From assembly GCF_003205575.1 (NCBI RefSeq), contig NZ_PYBW01000081.1, positions 85,031 to 149,030 of the forward strand: 64,000 nucleotides of DNA, written 5' to 3'. Position numbers and translations under genes: made by a program. Positions 63,483 to 64,000 of the stretch are shown here, piece by piece; within the stretch, counting starts at the first letter, position 1, and every line of letters begins with the position of its first letter. The notes under the pieces were generated by a model. The model ran no database searches. It saw only the letters and a program-made list of their open reading frames with translations, and was not told the DNA's origin. This stretch comes from Streptomyces tateyamensis (GTDB lineage Bacteria; Actinomycetota; Actinomycetes; Streptomycetales; Streptomycetaceae).

Positions 63483-64000
63483 TCAGGATCCTTCCGCTGG
63501 TGCGGGTGGTGCTGGGCTTGGTGCGACCGGCAGTGCCGGGGGTACGGGGGACGGCGCGAGGGCGCGCCGGGTGGCCAACGGGGGCGGGGCGTAACCGGCG
63601 GGCCCCGCTGACGGGATGTCGGGCGCCGGGACCACCGGGCCCGGCTCGGCCCGGCCGCGGCTGAACCCGCGCTGGAAGGAGCTGAACGCGGCCCGGGCCT
63701 CCTCCGGCGAGCGCTCGCGCGCCGCCGCGGCCCGCTCGCCCTCGGCCGGATCCACCGCGGCGGCGCGCAGTTGCGGGGCGAGGTTGGCCTGCCGCACCCG
63801 GCGCGGCAGCAGGCCGCCGGCCACCGGACCCGGCACCTCGGCGCCCACCGCCGGGTCGACCGGCGGCGCGTCGGCCACTGGCGCCCCGTCAGCCCGTGCC
63901 GCGTCAGCCCGTGCCGCCTCCTCGAGCCGCCGGTGCCGACCGGAGCCCTCGGGCGGCGGCACCAGGGTCGGCCCGCCCGACCGCCGGCGCGGCAGCCCGC
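63483..64000 (-). CDS. cvnA: Conservon sensor kinase CvnA, C-terminal part (cut by window edge)
   Basis: The frame is open from the window edge to a stop at 63483. It is the Pro/Ala-rich C-terminal tail of a conservon histidine kinase, with the conserved LLPRRVRQANLAPQLR and SPEEARAAFSSFQRGFSRGR motifs typical of CvnA. The nitrate-sensor-like and ATPase domains lie outside the window. Confidence 0.88.
   Translation of the reverse strand, partial: GLPRRRSGGPTLVPPPEGSGRHRRLEEAARADAARADGAPVADAPPVDPAVGAEVPGPVAGGLLPRRVRQANLAPQLRAAAVDPAEGERAAAARERSPEEARAAFSSFQRGFSRGRAEPGPVVPAPDIPSAGPAGYAPPPLATRRALAPSPVPPALPVAPSPAPPAPAEGS

Overview
The window is very GC-rich, with strong G/C third-position bias, many 4-bp ATGA/GTGA start-stop overlaps, GTG starts, GC-rich hairpin terminators, a conservon (cvnABCD) and an actinobacterial imuA'-imuB-dnaE2 mutasome with a CGAAC-N4-GTTCG LexA box. 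Together these point to a Streptomyces/Kitasatospora-type actinomycete chromosome. I see no rRNA, tRNA, CRISPR array, prophage or intact insertion sequence.

Layout. 1-8.3 kb: a PucR-type regulator (cut by the window edge), divergent from a three-subunit xanthine dehydrogenase operon, followed by an NCS2 purine permease and the XdhC maturation factor. 8.4-12.6 kb: an ECF sigma factor with a one-TM partner, a small unknown protein, a PNPOx-fold flavoprotein and a globin-reductase (flavohaemoglobin type). 12.6-17.3 kb: a tightly coupled four-gene minus-strand operon (PF10118 putative di-iron protein, ferredoxin-type reductase, M24 peptidase-like protein, EphD-like hydrolase/SDR fusion). 17.5-19.1 kb: a CBS protein, a SnoaL-like protein and a TetR regulator. 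19.1-42.3 kb: the core of the window, a purine/allantoin/glyoxylate catabolic supercluster (details below), interrupted by a membrane protein, a decayed IS4-type transposase derivative and small secreted proteins. 42.3-51.3 kb: secreted proteins, a GH16 glucanase, a LuxR regulator, two methyltransferases, a metal-dependent lactonase/phosphotriesterase-like protein with a carboxymuconolactone-decarboxylase-like partner, a TPR protein, a LysE-type exporter and a MarR regulator. 51.4-57.4 kb: a subtilase remnant and the SOS mutasome. 57.4-64 kb: a truncated haemoglobin, a two-gene autoregulated-looking membrane/regulator unit, a HAD phosphatase, an aldo/keto reductase, a lone winged-helix protein and a conservon running off the end.

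How the core works. Xanthine dehydrogenase and an 8-oxoguanine-deaminase-like amidohydrolase feed urate; uricase, HIU hydrolase and OHCU decarboxylase give S-allantoin; allantoinase and allantoicase give ureidoglycolate and urea. Glyoxylate then goes through glyoxylate carboligase, hydroxypyruvate isomerase, tartronate-semialdehyde reductase and glycerate kinase to phosphoglycerate, or through malate synthase to malate. A catalase sits directly behind allantoicase, which fits peroxide made by uricase. The only enzyme not recognisable is ureidoglycolate lyase; a small gamma-glutamylcyclotransferase-like (allophanate-hydrolase C-terminal-like) protein next to malate synthase is a candidate.

The most striking signal is regulatory. 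Three glyoxylate promoters (hyi, gcl, aceB/allR) each carry a pair of 15-bp elements TTCY-N7-RGA(A/G), always 21 bp apart centre to centre. Five promoters (allB, hyi, uraD, gcl, aceB/allR) carry a second element, TTCAAC-N5-GTTGAA in its best form, always 17 bp long and in three of them overlapping the -35 box. This looks like two superimposed regulons, one probably read by the IclR-type AllR encoded next to aceB.
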